DNA from: Gammaproteobacteria bacterium
GTDB taxonomy: Bacteria; Pseudomonadota; Gammaproteobacteria; DSM-16500
Assembly: GCA_013287845.1 (NCBI GenBank)
Contig: JABDDA010000010.1
Span: forward strand, 1-37,682
Reading direction: 5' to 3'
Length of the DNA: 37,682 nucleotides
Part shown: piece after piece, positions 1-8,711 of the stretch
Position numbering within the stretch: the first letter of the stretch is position 1
Layout of the letters: the number at the start of each line of letters is the position of its first letter
Notes under the pieces: model-generated
Told to the model about the DNA's origin: nothing
Databases searched by the model: none
Seen by the model: the letters and a program-made list of their open reading frames with translations, nothing else
Program-made: the position numbers and the translations under genes

Positions 1-1
1 C

Positions 2-1690
2 GTACCAGATGAAATGGGGTTAATTGTTCGAACTGCAGGCAGTGGACGTGGTCAAGAAGAATTACAATGGGACTTAGATATTTTATTAAGACATTGGGGA
101 TGCATTAAACAAGCGTCTGAACAACAAACCGCTCCCTTTTTAATTTATCAAGAAAGCAATGCCATCATTCGTTCCATTCGTGATTATTTACGAAAAGATA
201 TTGATGAAATTTTAATTGATCAACAACATGTTTACGAAGAAGTCTTAAATCATATTAAATTAGTGCGCCCTGATTTTGTTCATCGCATTAAACAGTACCG
301 TGATCCCACTCCACTCTTCACTCGTTTTCAAATTGAAAGCCAAATTGAATCCGCATTTCAACGTGAAGTGCGACTCCCTTCTGGTGGATCCATTGTCATT
401 GATCACACAGAAGCACTCGTTTCAATTGATATCAATTCATCACGCGCAACAAAAGGTGGAGACATCGAAGAAACTGCACTCAACACAAATCTTGAAGCGG
501 CAGAAGAAATTGCGCGTCAATTACGTTTACGCGATATCGGTGGATTAATTGTAATTGATTTTATCGATATGACACCTGCGCGTAATCAACGTGAAGTAGA
601 AGATAGAATGCGAAATGCACTCTCGATGGATCGAGCACGCGTACAAGTCGGACGTATTTCACGTTTTGGTTTATTAGAAATGTCGCGACAACGTTTGCGT
701 CCTTCACTCGGTGAATCAAGTCGTATCACATGCCCACGTTGCTTAGGTCAAGGTGCAATCCGTGGAATTGAATCACTCGCACTTTCTATTATTCGTTTAA
801 TTGAAGAAAATGCATTGAAAGAAAACACTGCGCAAGTGAGAGCGATTTTACCGATTGAAATTGCAACATTTCTTTTAAATGAAAAACGACAAACGATTAC
901 TGAAATTGAACGTCGACAAAAAGTAAATGTTTTAATTCTTCCGAATCCGCACATGACAACACCACAATATGAAGTGGAACGCATTCGTGCATCAGGATTT
1001 ACTGAGAAAGATGAAAAATTAGCAAGCTATAAATTAGCGACACAACCTGAATTTGAAATTCCTGAAACATCATTACATTCTAAAATTCATCAAGAACCTG
1101 CCGTTAAAAGTATGGTGATTGATCAAGCGACACCACCCCCTCCTTCGCCAAAACCGGAAGAAGGTATTATGAAAAAAATATTTGGAATGATTTTCGATAA
1201 GAAAAAATCTGCAGAAGAACCTAAACAAGAAACGCGTCAGAAAAAATACCCCCCTGCGCGTCATCATCAGCCGCGTGGAAAACATCGTCCCCATCACAAA
1301 GGACGTTATGGAAAAAGACCACCACATTCTCATTCACAACAAGCACATTCACATGAGCGCCATGAACATCATCATCGTGATCACGAACACACTGCACCAC
1401 ACGAAAAAGATTTTAATGCGGAATTACCCGCAACACCTGCGGTAACACATCATCCTGAACCTTCTTTTTCTGCTGCACCTGAACCGATTGTTACAACACA
1501 CGCAACAGAAGAAACTCATTCAGAACAACAACGTGATGAAAATAAAAAACCGCGCTTTCATGGACGTCATCGACATCATCACAAACGTTTCAACAAACAT
1601 CGTCATCGCAATCGAACGAATAAACAAGATAACAATAATAAATCGCAGGCAGGTGAAGATATTTATGCGGAAAAGAAAAACTCAGAATAA
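2..1690 (+). CDS. rne: Ribonuclease E, 3' part (5' end outside window)
   Basis: Endoribonuclease of the RNase E/G family, which starts mRNA decay and processes rRNA and tRNA precursors. The reading frame is open from base 2, so the N-terminal S1 domain lies upstream of the window. Visible are the DNase I-like catalytic core with both metal-binding Asp motifs (SIDINSSRA near 425-450 and VIDFIDMTP near 551-577), and the zinc-link CPRCLGQG (near 731-754) that holds the tetramer together. After the small domain (to about 990) the C-terminal third is low complexity. It is very rich in His, Arg and Lys from about 1255 to 1640 and shows no obvious enolase- or PNPase-binding motif of the E. coli degradosome. 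The catalytic half is very close to E. coli RNase E. The tail probably keeps only RNA-binding or membrane-proximal functions (inference). Confidence 0.96.
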   Translation, partial: VPDEMGLIVRTAGSGRGQEELQWDLDILLRHWGCIKQASEQQTAPFLIYQESNAIIRSIRDYLRKDIDEILIDQQHVYEEVLNHIKLVRPDFVHRIKQYRDPTPLFTRFQIESQIESAFQREVRLPSGGSIVIDHTEALVSIDINSSRATKGGDIEETALNTNLEAAEEIARQLRLRDIGGLIVIDFIDMTPARNQREVEDRMRNALSMDRARVQVGRISRFGLLEMSRQRLRPSLGESSRITCPRCLGQGAIRGIESLALSIIRLIEENALKENTAQVRAILPIEIATFLLNEKRQTITEIERRQKVNVLILPNPHMTTPQYEVERIRASGFTEKDEKLASYKLATQPEFEIPETSLHSKIHQEPAVKSMVIDQATPPPPSPKPEEGIMKKIFGMIFDKKKSAEEPKQETRQKKYPPARHHQPRGKHRPHHKGRYGKRPPHSHSQQAHSHERHEHHHRDHEHTAPHEKDFNAELPATPAVTHHPEPSFSAAPEPIVTTHATEETHSEQQRDENKKPRFHGRHRHHHKRFNKHRHRNRTNKQDNNNKSQAGEDIYAEKKNSE

Positions 1691-1710
1691 AAACACGTGT
1701 TGGATGTGTT

Positions 1711-1746
1711 CCCTTCTCCCAATCGCTTCTCATATTGGGAGAAGGG
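1711..1746. terminator. 13-bp perfect hairpin after rne
   Basis: Arms 1711-1723 and 1734-1746 pair perfectly (13 bp, 10-nt loop). The hairpin lies 20 bp after the rne stop and before the convergent Trm112-like gene. There is no T-run on either side, so it may be a bidirectional 3'-end stabiliser or a short REP-like repeat rather than a classical rho-independent terminator. The bases after it (gtcagggatgaggg) resemble a short dispersed repeat seen in several gammaproteobacteria. Confidence 0.5.
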
Positions 1747-1797
1747 TCAGGGATGAGGGTTTCTAACGTTGCACGGCCTCAAACGAAGCCGCATTTT

Positions 1798-1974
1798 TTA
1801 AACTTCCTCATGCCCCAATCTTCTCGCACGCGATTCCAACATAATCGGCATCTCATCAATAATCGGAAACGCCACTCGATCAAACTTGCAAATCAATTCT
1901 TGATTCGCTTGATCAAGTAATAATTCCCCTTTGCAAATAGGACACGCCAATATTTCTAACAAATTATTATCCAT
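1798..1974 (-). CDS. Trm112/YcaR-like small zinc-binding protein
   Basis: A 58-residue protein of the Trm112 family (E. coli YcaR type). The family motifs are present: LACPICKG near the N-terminus (Cys11, Cys14), then [16 protein letters not shown], matching the usual 'xAYPIxDGIPVML' segment. Family members are small zinc-ribbon proteins that sometimes activate methyltransferases; the role in bacteria is poorly defined. The ATG at 1974 was chosen over a GTG at 1998 because AAGGAA sits 6-7 bases upstream of it and the protein then starts where homologues do. In E. coli this gene lies between lpxK and kdsB; here it stands alone, convergent with rne and divergent from the Asp-box gene. Confidence 0.9.
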   Translation of the reverse strand: MDNNLLEILACPICKGELLLDQANQELICKFDRVAFPIIDEMPIMLESRARRLGHEEV

Positions 1975-2098
1975 GATCAGTTCCTTTTTTTGAGTCACTA
2001 TTACACCTTAAGATGTGAATCTTAACAATCGATCTTGTCTTTTCAGTAGATCATTAACAATGTACTATCTTGTCAAATTTATTTAGGAAATTTTTTTG

Positions 2099-3709
2099 AT
2101 GAAAAAAATAATTTTATTCTTTTTCTTGCTCAGCGTTCATTCTGCTTTTGCAATCGCTCCCGTCACAATGTCAGGCTCATCGCCCGCATTGGAAAACAGC
2201 TATAATATAGGAACTTCAAATACTTTTATTTATACGATTACTAATAATGTTCCTAATCGAAGTTTTCCCATCACTGTCAGCGGTATTAGTAATTTAATTA
2301 CTCGAACCACTGTTTCTAATGATTGTGGAAATGCATTACCTGCTGGCGTTTCGAGTTGCAATATTGGAATCGTGATTGCGCCGACCTCCAGCAATGCAAA
2401 CACGTCTATCAATCAAACGCTCTCCGTCAATTATCAAGGAAGAATACCACTCACTAACACCATTGCTTTTTCAGTACCAAGTACACCTCCTGTATTTATT
2501 GCAGCGGGGCAGGATTTGACTGGCGCGCAACCTCCATTAATTGTAGTCAGCCAGAATGGCGGCAGCAGTTTTTCTAAAGCCTCTACCACGAGTCTAACAA
2601 CAAATGGAAGTCTTGCTGGAGCAAGCTGCACAGGCAGCGGCACAAATGCAATCTGTGCTGCAGGGGGACAAGATATTGCTACGAGCACTGCTTTGCTTGC
2701 GCTAAGCACAAATGGCGGCAGCACCTGGACTAAAATTACCTCCATCGATCTTACGAACGCACGCATTTTTGGAACGGGCTGCACAGGCAGTGGTGCAAAT
2801 GCAATCTGCACTGCGGTAGGAGCAGATAGTGGTTCTCTTCCTTTACTTTTAGTCAGTCAAAATGGCGGTAGCTCTTTTTTTCAAGTTGACACCTCGGGTT
2901 TTGTGTCAAAAGGATCATTTAGCGGAATCAGCTGTATAGGCAGCGGTACAACTGCTCGCTGCATTGCAGCTGGGGCAAATCATTCCGATTCTTTATTAGT
3001 GATCAGTCAAGATGGTGGTAGCAACTGGTCTCAGATTAATACCTCGTTTACGAACGAAACCTTTTCTGGAGTGAGCTGCACAGGCAGTGGTGGAACTGCA
3101 ATCTGTGCTGCAGGAGGAGGAAATAACACCACTCTTCCATTGCTTGCTGTCAGTCAGGACGGTGGCAGCACCTGGTCTCAGATTGACACTTCAAATTTTG
3201 CGGGCGGGAAATTTTTGGGAATGAGTTGCACAGGCAGTGGTGCAAATGCAATTTGTATCGCCGCGGGAGCAGCAGGATCTGTTCAACCTCCACTGCTTAA
3301 TGTCAGCCAAAATGGCGGTAGCAGCTGGTCTAAAATTAATACTTCAAGCTTTACAACAAACGGACAATTTTTTGCAGCAAGCTGCACAGGCAGTGGTACA
3401 AATGCAGTTTGCATTGCAGCAGGACAAGATTTAACAGGCACAACACCTCCCTTGCTTCTCGTCAGTCAGAACGGTGGCAGCAATTGGTCTCAGGTGAATA
3501 CAACTCCTTTTACAACAAATGGATCTTTCAATTCAACCAGTTGCACAGGCAGTGGTACAAGTGCGATCTGTATCGCAGCAGGATCAGATACTTCTATTGT
3601 TACCGCTCCTTTACTTATCATCAGCACCGATGGTGGCAGCACGTGGTCTCAAATTACGACGAGCCTTCCAGCACGAGGGCAATTTTCAGCAACTGCTGTT
3701 GCTGGGTAA
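2099..3709 (+). CDS. Secreted protein with eight Asp-box (BNR-like) repeats
   Basis: 536 residues. The N-terminus is a clear signal peptide (MKKIILFFFLLS, then SAFA), so export is expected. Residues ~20-120 look like a beta-sandwich segment. The rest is eight tandem units of about 50 residues. Each has an Asp-box of the form S-x-(N/D)-G-G-S-x-(W/F), for example SQDGGSTW or SQNGGSSW, and a paired-Cys block C-(T/I)-GSG-x4-C-x-AAG. This pattern implies a beta-propeller-like fold with one likely disulphide per blade (inference). Asp-boxes occur in sialidases and other propellers, but I see no catalytic sialidase residues, so a binding or surface role is more likely. ATG at 2099 is preferred over the adjacent TTG at 2096; AGGAA lies about 10 bases upstream. 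No family name can be given. Confidence 0.85.
   Translation: MKKIILFFFLLSVHSAFAIAPVTMSGSSPALENSYNIGTSNTFIYTITNNVPNRSFPITVSGISNLITRTTVSNDCGNALPAGVSSCNIGIVIAPTSSNANTSINQTLSVNYQGRIPLTNTIAFSVPSTPPVFIAAGQDLTGAQPPLIVVSQNGGSSFSKASTTSLTTNGSLAGASCTGSGTNAICAAGGQDIATSTALLALSTNGGSTWTKITSIDLTNARIFGTGCTGSGANAICTAVGADSGSLPLLLVSQNGGSSFFQVDTSGFVSKGSFSGISCIGSGTTARCIAAGANHSDSLLVISQDGGSNWSQINTSFTNETFSGVSCTGSGGTAICAAGGGNNTTLPLLAVSQDGGSTWSQIDTSNFAGGKFLGMSCTGSGANAICIAAGAAGSVQPPLLNVSQNGGSSWSKINTSSFTTNGQFFAASCTGSGTNAVCIAAGQDLTGTTPPLLLVSQNGGSNWSQVNTTPFTTNGSFNSTSCTGSGTSAICIAAGSDTSIVTAPLLIISTDGGSTWSQITTSLPARGQFSATAVAG
2492..3690 (+). repeat. Eight tandem ~150-bp coding repeats
   Basis: Internal repetition of the Asp-box gene. 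The block encoding the paired Cys (agctgcacaggcagtggt and variants) recurs at about 2620, 2778, 2930, 3077, 3225, 3379 and 3539. The Asp-box block (agtcagaatggcggtagc and variants) alternates with it. Units diverge at synonymous and surface positions but keep Cys, Gly and Trp, which suggests expansion by duplication followed by selection on the fold. Confidence 0.85.
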
Positions 3710-3733
3710 TCACACCCATTTGATGGAAAAATA

Positions 3734-4459
3734 ATGACATCACACAATTTAAATATTCAAACAGCGCATCCTTCTTGGCATGCTGTTTTGTTACACGCAC
3801 TGAATAAAATAAATCCTGATTACCTTCTGCATCTAACAAAAAATGATGAATGGTTACCCGGTCCTGAAAAAATTTTTAATGCCTTCACACTTCCTTTCGA
3901 TCAAGTAAAATTTATTTTATTTGGCGAATCACCTTATCCTCGAAAACAATCTGCAAATGGATTTGCATTCTGGGATGCTGCAGTCAATGAAGTTTGGTCT
4001 GCAGATGGCTTATCAAAAAAAGTGAACCGCGCAACTTCACTCAGAAATATTTTCAAAATGTTATTAGTCGCGGAAAAATTATTATCTCCAGAAAATATGT
4101 CCCAAATTGAAATTACAAAAATTGATAAAAAAAATTTAATTCAAACCAATCACGAATTTTTTACAAATTTATTGAATCACGGATTTTTATTATTAAACGC
4201 ATCGCTCGTATTACAAAAAACAGCTGTGAAAAAAGATGCAGCGGCATGGTATCCTTTTATTAAAGAAATTCTTCATGTGTTAATTCAAAAAAACCCTGAT
4301 TTACAGCTTATTTTATTCGGTCAAATTGCGAAACAAATTACACCTCTTATTGAAAATCATCCCAAAATATTTATTTCAGAACATCCTTATAATCTTTCAT
4401 TTATTACTAATCCCCAAGTAATTGAATTCTTTAAACCTTTACACTTACTAACAATCTAA
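3734..4459 (+). CDS. Uracil-DNA glycosylase-like protein, catalytic Asp replaced
   Basis: 241 residues, resembling family 1 uracil-DNA glycosylase (Ung) over its length. Three family motifs line up. GESPYP (64-69) stands where Ung has GQDPYH. LLLNASLV (152-159) matches LLLNTVLT, with the uracil-reading Asn. SEHPYNLSF (215-223) matches the HPSPLS DNA-intercalation loop and keeps its His. GFAFW (76-80) corresponds to the GLAFS segment with the stacking Phe. The catalytic water-activating Asp of GQDPYH is Ser here (Ser66), and the motif His is Pro. The protein is therefore likely to have weak, altered or no uracil excision, or to bind DNA or protein instead (inference). ATG at 3734 has a weak GGA 6 bases upstream. 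It follows the Asp-box gene by 24 bp and may share its transcript. Confidence 0.75.
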   Translation: MTSHNLNIQTAHPSWHAVLLHALNKINPDYLLHLTKNDEWLPGPEKIFNAFTLPFDQVKFILFGESPYPRKQSANGFAFWDAAVNEVWSADGLSKKVNRATSLRNIFKMLLVAEKLLSPENMSQIEITKIDKKNLIQTNHEFFTNLLNHGFLLLNASLVLQKTAVKKDAAAWYPFIKEILHVLIQKNPDLQLILFGQIAKQITPLIENHPKIFISEHPYNLSFITNPQVIEFFKPLHLLTI

Positions 4460-4511
4460 ATTATCCACACTATACTTAAAATATAAACACGCGAAAACGC
4501 GGGGGAATGTT

Positions 4512-6545
4512 ATGAGCGGCGCACGCCATCCTCCTAAGGAAGGAACAACAGCAGCAGTACAGATAACACTCGCAACAGCAGACGTTAAACAACCTGCTGA
4601 AAATTATTCTGTTGCACCTATCGTTTTAGAAATCGATTATGAATCCCCTCCACCCGAAGTAGATATACAACTTTTAGAACGCAATGGAAAACTTTTCACA
4701 GATGAAAAAATTGCTCAAATAAAAAAAACATACACAACGATTGATAAACATAAAAAATCACTTCTTCCTTCTGATGAAAAAACAATTCAGTCTCCTTACA
4801 GCATTGCTGTATTTGAAGATGACAGAAAAGTAAAAAGATATTTCGCCGTATTTACTGGAAAAATTGGCAAAGGTGGATTTGGTAGTGTCAGAATATTTCA
4901 TGATTTAGATTCAGGAAGATGGTATTCAGGAAAATTACAAAAAAAATCTCGCTCCGCTAAAAATGAAATTAAACTGCATAAATTTTTTGGTGATTTTGTT
5001 GGAACATTAACTCGAATAAAAGTTCCTAAAGAAAATAAAATCGATGTCGCTCAAAAAAGCGCTGTAAAAGACAATAAAGATGTAAAAGATAATAAAACAG
5101 ACACAAAAGAAACCCCTTATGAACAAACCATTATCATAAAAGAATACGCACGAGGAAAAGATCTCTTAACCTTATTAGAAAAACAAGATCTTGATTTCGC
5201 CACTTGCTTAGACATCATCAGAAAAACATTACACGCTGTTTCTTATTGTCATCAAAATGGGATTATTCACTGTGATATTAAACCCCAAAATATTATTTAT
5301 AATTTATTAACAAAAATATTAAAACTTATTGATTGGGGTGCTGCAGAAGAAAATCCAGAAGGTCGTCTTGTCGATTCTGTTAAAGGAACACCTATGTATA
5401 CTGCTCCAGAAATAATGGGGAAAGCTTATTTACCAGACACAGCTGATCGACGCGTAGAAGTGAGCACCTCAGGTGATGTCTATTCATTAGGAATGACATT
5501 TGCACAGCTATTAGGTCTTGTTAAATTTGTTCCGTGGACTGAAGCGCAATTATCTAAAATTGAAAATCCAAAAATACGAAATATTTTACATCATTCCGAC
5601 ATGCAATTACTCGATGAAAAAGATAACGAGTATAAACACAACCTGACCATCATCGGCCCTCATATACGACTTCAAGTCCTTCATTATTTAAAACGCATGA
5701 CAAAAACTAATCCTGATGAAAGAGGTTCAGTAGAAGACGCAATCACTTTTTTCGAAACCATCAGCCATAATTTTATTAGCGCACCTTCTAAATTTAAAAA
5801 AATTGCTTTTTTAAATGCAGAAGAATTTTTAGAAGGCGATGAGCGATGTAAAGATAGATTAACAGACATGATGCAACACTTTGATGAAATCATTGTAGTT
5901 TGTCCTAGTAGAGATATTGACCCTATTGAATTAATTCAACTGCGAGTTCAACTTGAAAAACAAAGAATTCAAGTCCAAACAAAATTCATTGTAAATGCAG
6001 AAAACAACACATTGAGTGGCGCGCAATTAGCTGCATATGCTATTCCCAATATTGAAAAAAGAAATTTTTCTAATCAAATATTCGCTTATGCTTATCTCAC
6101 CATGACTCAACCGACTCCTCACGACAAACAATTATTAAATTCAAATTTTGTTTCCTGCATAGTTTATGATTTTAATTTCGAATCAAGAATCAGAAAACAC
6201 ATGGAACAAATGCATTTACGAATCAAAACATTTGATGAAGTCACCCATGCATTGCAAGATGACATCGAACGATTAAGAAAAAAATACGAAGGAAAAAATG
6301 AGATTGCAAATACACGAATTAAAAAAATAGAACAAACCATCGAAACAATACAAAAAAAATATAATTCAAACATGCTTACATTCGGTTATTTATTCAATCA
6401 ATTAACTTTGTTACAAAACGAAATGCTTTCAACCGCTCGTGTGATGGGAAAAATATTTAAAACACCGAAAACATCACATAGTTATCGCGATATGGAAACT
6501 GTAAAAAGAGAACTCCCTATCCCACCCGCACTTGCAAAAAAATAG
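4512..6545 (+). CDS. Eukaryotic-like Ser/Thr protein kinase, candidate secreted effector
   Basis: 677 residues with no signal peptide. A Hanks-type kinase domain spans about 110-420: glycine loop GKIGKGGFGSV (116-126), candidate ATP-binding Lys141, catalytic loop IIHCDIKPQN (251-260, Asp255, Lys257, Asn260), metal-binding DWG (274-276) in place of DFG, and a TAPE (297-300) activation-segment end. The catalytic Asp is preceded by Cys instead of Arg (HCD rather than HRD), so regulation by activation-loop phosphorylation is unlikely, but the residues needed for catalysis are present. A Lys/Asp-rich insert lies at about 170-200. The C-terminal ~250 residues match nothing I recognise and contain a helical, probably coiled-coil, stretch near 580-625. 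No transmembrane or PASTA domain is seen, unlike bacterial PknB receptors. The architecture resembles Legionella LegK-type effectors; translocation is inference. GGGGGAA precedes the ATG by about 5 bases. Confidence 0.85.
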   Translation: MSGARHPPKEGTTAAVQITLATADVKQPAENYSVAPIVLEIDYESPPPEVDIQLLERNGKLFTDEKIAQIKKTYTTIDKHKKSLLPSDEKTIQSPYSIAVFEDDRKVKRYFAVFTGKIGKGGFGSVRIFHDLDSGRWYSGKLQKKSRSAKNEIKLHKFFGDFVGTLTRIKVPKENKIDVAQKSAVKDNKDVKDNKTDTKETPYEQTIIIKEYARGKDLLTLLEKQDLDFATCLDIIRKTLHAVSYCHQNGIIHCDIKPQNIIYNLLTKILKLIDWGAAEENPEGRLVDSVKGTPMYTAPEIMGKAYLPDTADRRVEVSTSGDVYSLGMTFAQLLGLVKFVPWTEAQLSKIENPKIRNILHHSDMQLLDEKDNEYKHNLTIIGPHIRLQVLHYLKRMTKTNPDERGSVEDAITFFETISHNFISAPSKFKKIAFLNAEEFLEGDERCKDRLTDMMQHFDEIIVVCPSRDIDPIELIQLRVQLEKQRIQVQTKFIVNAENNTLSGAQLAAYAIPNIEKRNFSNQIFAYAYLTMTQPTPHDKQLLNSNFVSCIVYDFNFESRIRKHMEQMHLRIKTFDEVTHALQDDIERLRKKYEGKNEIANTRIKKIEQTIETIQKKYNSNMLTFGYLFNQLTLLQNEMLSTARVMGKIFKTPKTSHSYRDMETVKRELPIPPALAKK

Positions 6546-6592
6546 CTGAAAAGACTACTATTTTACTCACATCCAATCGACTCAATATCTAC

Positions 6593-6598
6593 TATAAT
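6593..6598 (+). promoter_or_regulatory. Possible -10 element for the two-component operon
   Basis: TATAAT lies 73 bp before the response-regulator start, in the gap after the kinase gene. No good -35 hexamer stands at 16-18 bp, and no cTTAA tandem box is visible, so autoregulation by a PmrA-type box is not supported here. Confidence 0.3.
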
Positions 6599-6670
6599 AT
6601 TAGGATGAGACTAAAAATTGAAAAGTAATTATAAAACAGCTACATTGGCATCTCATCTTAAGGAGACGTT

Positions 6671-7345
6671 ATGCGTATCTTACTCGTAGAAGACGATGAA
6701 CTCTTAGGAGATGGTTTATGCAATGGACTGATTCAATATGGCTACGCAGTGGATTGGCTCAAAGATGGGATCTCTGCTGATCAAGCATTAAAAACAGAAA
6801 ATTTTGATATCGTGGTACTCGATTTGGGTTTACCCAAACTTTCTGGCATTTCTGTTTTACAAAATTTACGTGCACGAGGTTCTATTATTCCTGTGATTAT
6901 TTTAACAGCGCGCGAATCAACTGAAGATCGCGTGAAAGGACTAGACAGCGGCGCAGATGATTATTTAATTAAACCTTTTGATCTTGATGAATTGTGCGCA
7001 CGTTTGCGCGCATTACAAAGACGTTCATCAACACGTGCAGAACCTGTGTTAGCACACGAACGTATTAAATTAGATCCTGCTTCTCATACTGTTTCTGTCA
7101 ACGGTGAACCCATTGGTGTTTCGAGACGTGAATTTGCATTATTACAAAAATTATTAGAAAACACAGGCCGCGTGATTTCACGTGATCATCTCACACAATC
7201 ACTATATGGTTGGGGAGAAGATGTTGATAGCAATGCACTCGAAGTCCACATTCACAATTTAAGAAAAAAATTCGGACAAGATTTTATTCGCACCATTCGT
7301 GGGATTGGTTACATGATAGACAAAGATGAAGAAGAAGAAAAATGA
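6671..7345 (+). CDS. pmrA: OmpR-family response regulator, PmrA/QseB type
   Basis: 224 residues. The receiver domain has the acidic pair near residue 8, the phosphoacceptor Asp51 in VVLDLGLP, Thr79 and Lys101 (LIKPFD). The winged-helix DNA-binding domain (about 125-220) has the recognition-helix segment SNALEVHIHNLRKKFG, which is shared by PmrA and QseB regulators. AAGGAG sits 7 bases before the ATG. The stop overlaps the histidine-kinase start (ATGA), so both are translated from one message. PmrA is favoured over QseB because two promoters in the same window carry the tandem cTTAATATT box recognised by Legionella/Coxiella PmrA. In those bacteria PmrA directly activates effector and secretion genes. 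The naming remains an inference from context. Confidence 0.88.
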   Translation: MRILLVEDDELLGDGLCNGLIQYGYAVDWLKDGISADQALKTENFDIVVLDLGLPKLSGISVLQNLRARGSIIPVIILTARESTEDRVKGLDSGADDYLIKPFDLDELCARLRALQRRSSTRAEPVLAHERIKLDPASHTVSVNGEPIGVSRREFALLQKLLENTGRVISRDHLTQSLYGWGEDVDSNALEVHIHNLRKKFGQDFIRTIRGIGYMIDKDEEEEK

Positions 7346-8694
7346 TTCGATCGATACGGCATTTTTTATTAATCAGTTTGCTTGTAACCGTCACTGTCGC
7401 TTCTTCTATTACAGCGATTGGTAATTACCTTCTCGATAAACAAGTGATACAACCTTATCTCGATGAACAACTCGTCAAATTTGCTTCCTTTGTTCAAGTG
7501 CTCAGTCACTCTACGAATAAAAATATTTTTGATCGTGAAGATGCGATTGAATATTTACAGCATTCACCACGCTCTTTTTCTTCACATTTAATTTTTCAAA
7601 TTTGGGATAACACTGGAAAACTCATTTTTCAATCAACACGCAGTCCACATACGTCATTACAAGCTGCGCCGATTGGATTTAGTGATATTGTGATTGATGG
7701 AAATGATTGGCGGATTTTTGCAACACACGATACAAAAACACACGATAAAATTATCGTCGCAGAAATTTATGAATTAAGAAATAAATTAACAGACCAAATT
7801 ACTAAAAATAATGCGTATACTTTGTTAATAACATATCCCATTTTTGGATTATTAGTGTGGTTAATTGTTGGAATTGCATTGCGTTCTATCACACGCGTCA
7901 CAAATGAAATTTCAAATCGCGCATCTACTTATCTTGAACCGGTGGATGCAGAAAATATTCCTATTGAAATAAAACCGCTCGTTGTCGAGCTCAATCAACT
8001 TTTTATTCGATTAAAATTAGCATTCGAACGTAACCGACGATTTGCATCCGATGCCGCGCATGAATTACGCACACCTCTTGCTGCATTAAAAACACAAGCG
8101 CAAGTCGCATTAAAATCAGAAGCAGAACACGATAGAAATAATGCATTGATGAAAGTGGTGCAAGGTGTTGATAGAAGTTCTCACGTGGTCACACAATTAT
8201 TAACGCTCAGTCGATTAGGACAAGAAGAAGCACTCAATGATATTAAACCACTTGATTTACACAAACTCGCAACAGAAATTATTGCGTATCTTGTTCCCGT
8301 TGCATTAGAAAAAAATATTGAAATCGAACTGGCTCCTCCGCCTTCACATCCTATTATTTTAGGAAATGATATTGCGTTAGGTATTTTAATTCGAAACATT
8401 GTCGATAATGCGATTCGCTACACACTTCAAAATGGTGAAGTAAAAGTAGACATTTTTACAATGAATCGATTTGTTGTATTTCGCGTAACAGACAGTGGCC
8501 CTGGAATTCCTGTGGAATTACGCGACCGTGTATTTGAACGTTTCTTCCGTATTTTAGGCACTGCTGCACCAGGAAGTGGATTGGGTCTTGCCATTGTCAG
8601 TCAAATTGCAGAATTACATCATGCGGAAATTTCTCTCAGCACTCCGAAAAGTGGAATAGGTTTGCAATTTGACGTAAAATTTCCAAAATTTTAA
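7342..8694 (+). CDS. pmrB: Sensor histidine kinase, PmrB/QseC type
   Basis: 450 residues. Two membrane segments (about 8-28 and 160-180) flank a ~130-residue periplasmic sensor domain of the QseC/PmrB N-terminal type. A HAMP-like linker follows, then the dimerisation helix with the phospho-accepting His240 in SDAAHELRTPL. The ATP-binding domain has N-box NIVDNAIRY, G1 DSGPGIP and G2 GSGLGLAI. It should phosphorylate the regulator encoded just upstream, with which it overlaps by 4 bp. I do not see a compact Glu-rich iron-binding ExxE motif of the Salmonella PmrB kind in the periplasmic loop, so the signal is unknown. Confidence 0.88.
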   Translation: MIRSIRHFLLISLLVTVTVASSITAIGNYLLDKQVIQPYLDEQLVKFASFVQVLSHSTNKNIFDREDAIEYLQHSPRSFSSHLIFQIWDNTGKLIFQSTRSPHTSLQAAPIGFSDIVIDGNDWRIFATHDTKTHDKIIVAEIYELRNKLTDQITKNNAYTLLITYPIFGLLVWLIVGIALRSITRVTNEISNRASTYLEPVDAENIPIEIKPLVVELNQLFIRLKLAFERNRRFASDAAHELRTPLAALKTQAQVALKSEAEHDRNNALMKVVQGVDRSSHVVTQLLTLSRLGQEEALNDIKPLDLHKLATEIIAYLVPVALEKNIEIELAPPPSHPIILGNDIALGILIRNIVDNAIRYTLQNGEVKVDIFTMNRFVVFRVTDSGPGIPVELRDRVFERFFRILGTAAPGSGLGLAIVSQIAELHHAEISLSTPKSGIGLQFDVKFPKF

Positions 8695-8711
8695 TAGGCA
8701 CAACCCACATC

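Noticed and set aside
1735-1920. 61-codon plus-strand frame
   Set aside because: Lies antisense to the Trm112-like gene, starts in a hairpin and has no ribosome site.
2012-2031. Two cTTAA motifs upstream of the Asp-box gene, resembling a PmrA box
   Set aside because: The motifs start 14 bp apart instead of 11 and lack the TatT extension, and no -10 follows at the right distance.
2434-2811. 125-codon minus-strand frame within the Asp-box gene
   Set aside because: Arises from the repetitive coding sequence of the opposite strand; no signal, ribosome site or homology.
4485-4495. Single cTTAAaata half-site upstream of the kinase gene
   Set aside because: No second half-site at 11 bp; a lone motif of this composition is expected by chance in AT-rich DNA.
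6600-6670. cttaagg before the response regulator as an autoregulatory PmrA site
   Set aside because: It is the ribosome binding site (AAGGAG) and has no partner half-site.
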